A DNA stretch of 14,980 nt from Candidatus Aminicenantota bacterium. GTDB taxonomy: Bacteria; Acidobacteriota; Aminicenantia; UBA2199. Of this stretch, positions 14,851 to 14,980 are shown piece after piece. The DNA lies in NCBI GenBank assembly GCA_030612495.1, contig JAUWNT010000043.1, forward strand, positions 1 through 14,980, written 5' to 3'. The position numbers and the translations under genes are program-made. The notes beneath the pieces were generated by a model. It was not told the origin of the DNA, searched no databases, and worked only from the letters and a program-made list of their open reading frames with translations. Every line of letters starts with the position of its first letter. Within the stretch, counting starts at the first letter, position 1.

Positions 14851-14979
14851 CTAAATCTTTTTAATTAACTTAAATGGTAATGTAATAACAGCATGCATAA
14901 GTTCAAATACTATTTTTACTCTAATTCCAGCCAATCTAAAAGGAAGCATTATAAGCCATATCAATGGATATAGAACTAA
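14851..14979 (-). CDS. C-terminal end of an unidentified hydrophobic protein (cut by window edge)
   Basis: A minus-strand frame is open from the right edge to a TAG at 14851-14853 and encodes the last 42 residues. They are hydrophobic and basic (YPLIWLIMLPFRLAG, then FELMHAVITLPFKLIKKI), like a membrane or amphipathic helical tail. Its stop lies 12 nt before the ATG of the NTF2-like gene, so the two are probably one operon. No family can be named from this fragment. Confidence 0.5.
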   Translation of the reverse strand, partial: LVLYPLIWLIMLPFRLAGIRVKIVFELMHAVITLPFKLIKKI

Positions 14980-14980
14980 A

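Noticed and set aside
1..14980. Search for mobile elements, CRISPR arrays, toxin-antitoxin or defence cassettes
   Set aside because: I saw no transposase or integrase motifs, no regularly spaced repeats and no defence-type domains. The PIN domain at 8817 belongs to a YacL-like membrane protein, not a toxin.

Overview
This window comes from a clearly AT-rich bacterial chromosome. Gene order, tightly packed operons, TTGACA/TATAAT-like promoters and a CCA-encoding tRNA all fit a bacterium. The lineage is not certain. A UbiB-type kinase, a phasin-like protein, a C10 peptidase, a minimal Tat pair, a YacL-type PIN/TRAM protein and a lipoprotein-like NTF2 protein would suit a diderm, anaerobe-like lineage such as a spirochaete or an uncultured candidate phylum. 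That is inference only.

Left part (1-3500): the 3' portion of a histidine ammonia-lyase gene (hutH) runs into the window. It converges on a leftward two-gene operon encoding a phasin-like helical protein and an ABC1/UbiB atypical kinase with a two-helix membrane tail. A 130-bp divergent promoter region separates this operon from a rightward gene for a secreted C10 (streptopain-type) cysteine peptidase with Ig-like C-terminal modules.

Middle (5400-8700): a leftward tRNA-Ser(UGA) gene has a near-consensus promoter that sits back to back with another near-consensus promoter. The second one drives a Cof-type HAD hydrolase and appears to produce a leaderless mRNA. Next come tatA and tatC, then a gene with a very strong ribosome binding site for a membrane-anchored coiled-coil protein with a LysM-like segment. 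I do not recognise its function.

Right part (8800-14980): a compact housekeeping run encodes a YacL-like PIN/TRAM membrane protein, IspF (isoprenoid synthesis), Der (ribosome assembly GTPase) and a second HAD phosphatase. A 188-bp gap follows, holding a 22-bp near-perfect palindrome and a consensus promoter, and then a parA-parB operon (chromosome segregation). After a 300-bp AT-rich non-coding stretch there is a leftward pair: an NTF2-like probable lipoprotein and the tail of an unidentified hydrophobic protein that runs off the right edge.

Most of the window is ordinary core-genome content. I saw no mobile element, CRISPR array, defence cassette or biosynthetic cluster. The points most worth following are the palindrome in front of parAB, the unrecognised LysM-like coiled-coil protein beside tatAC, and the leaderless HAD gene whose product lacks the usual second aspartate of motif I.
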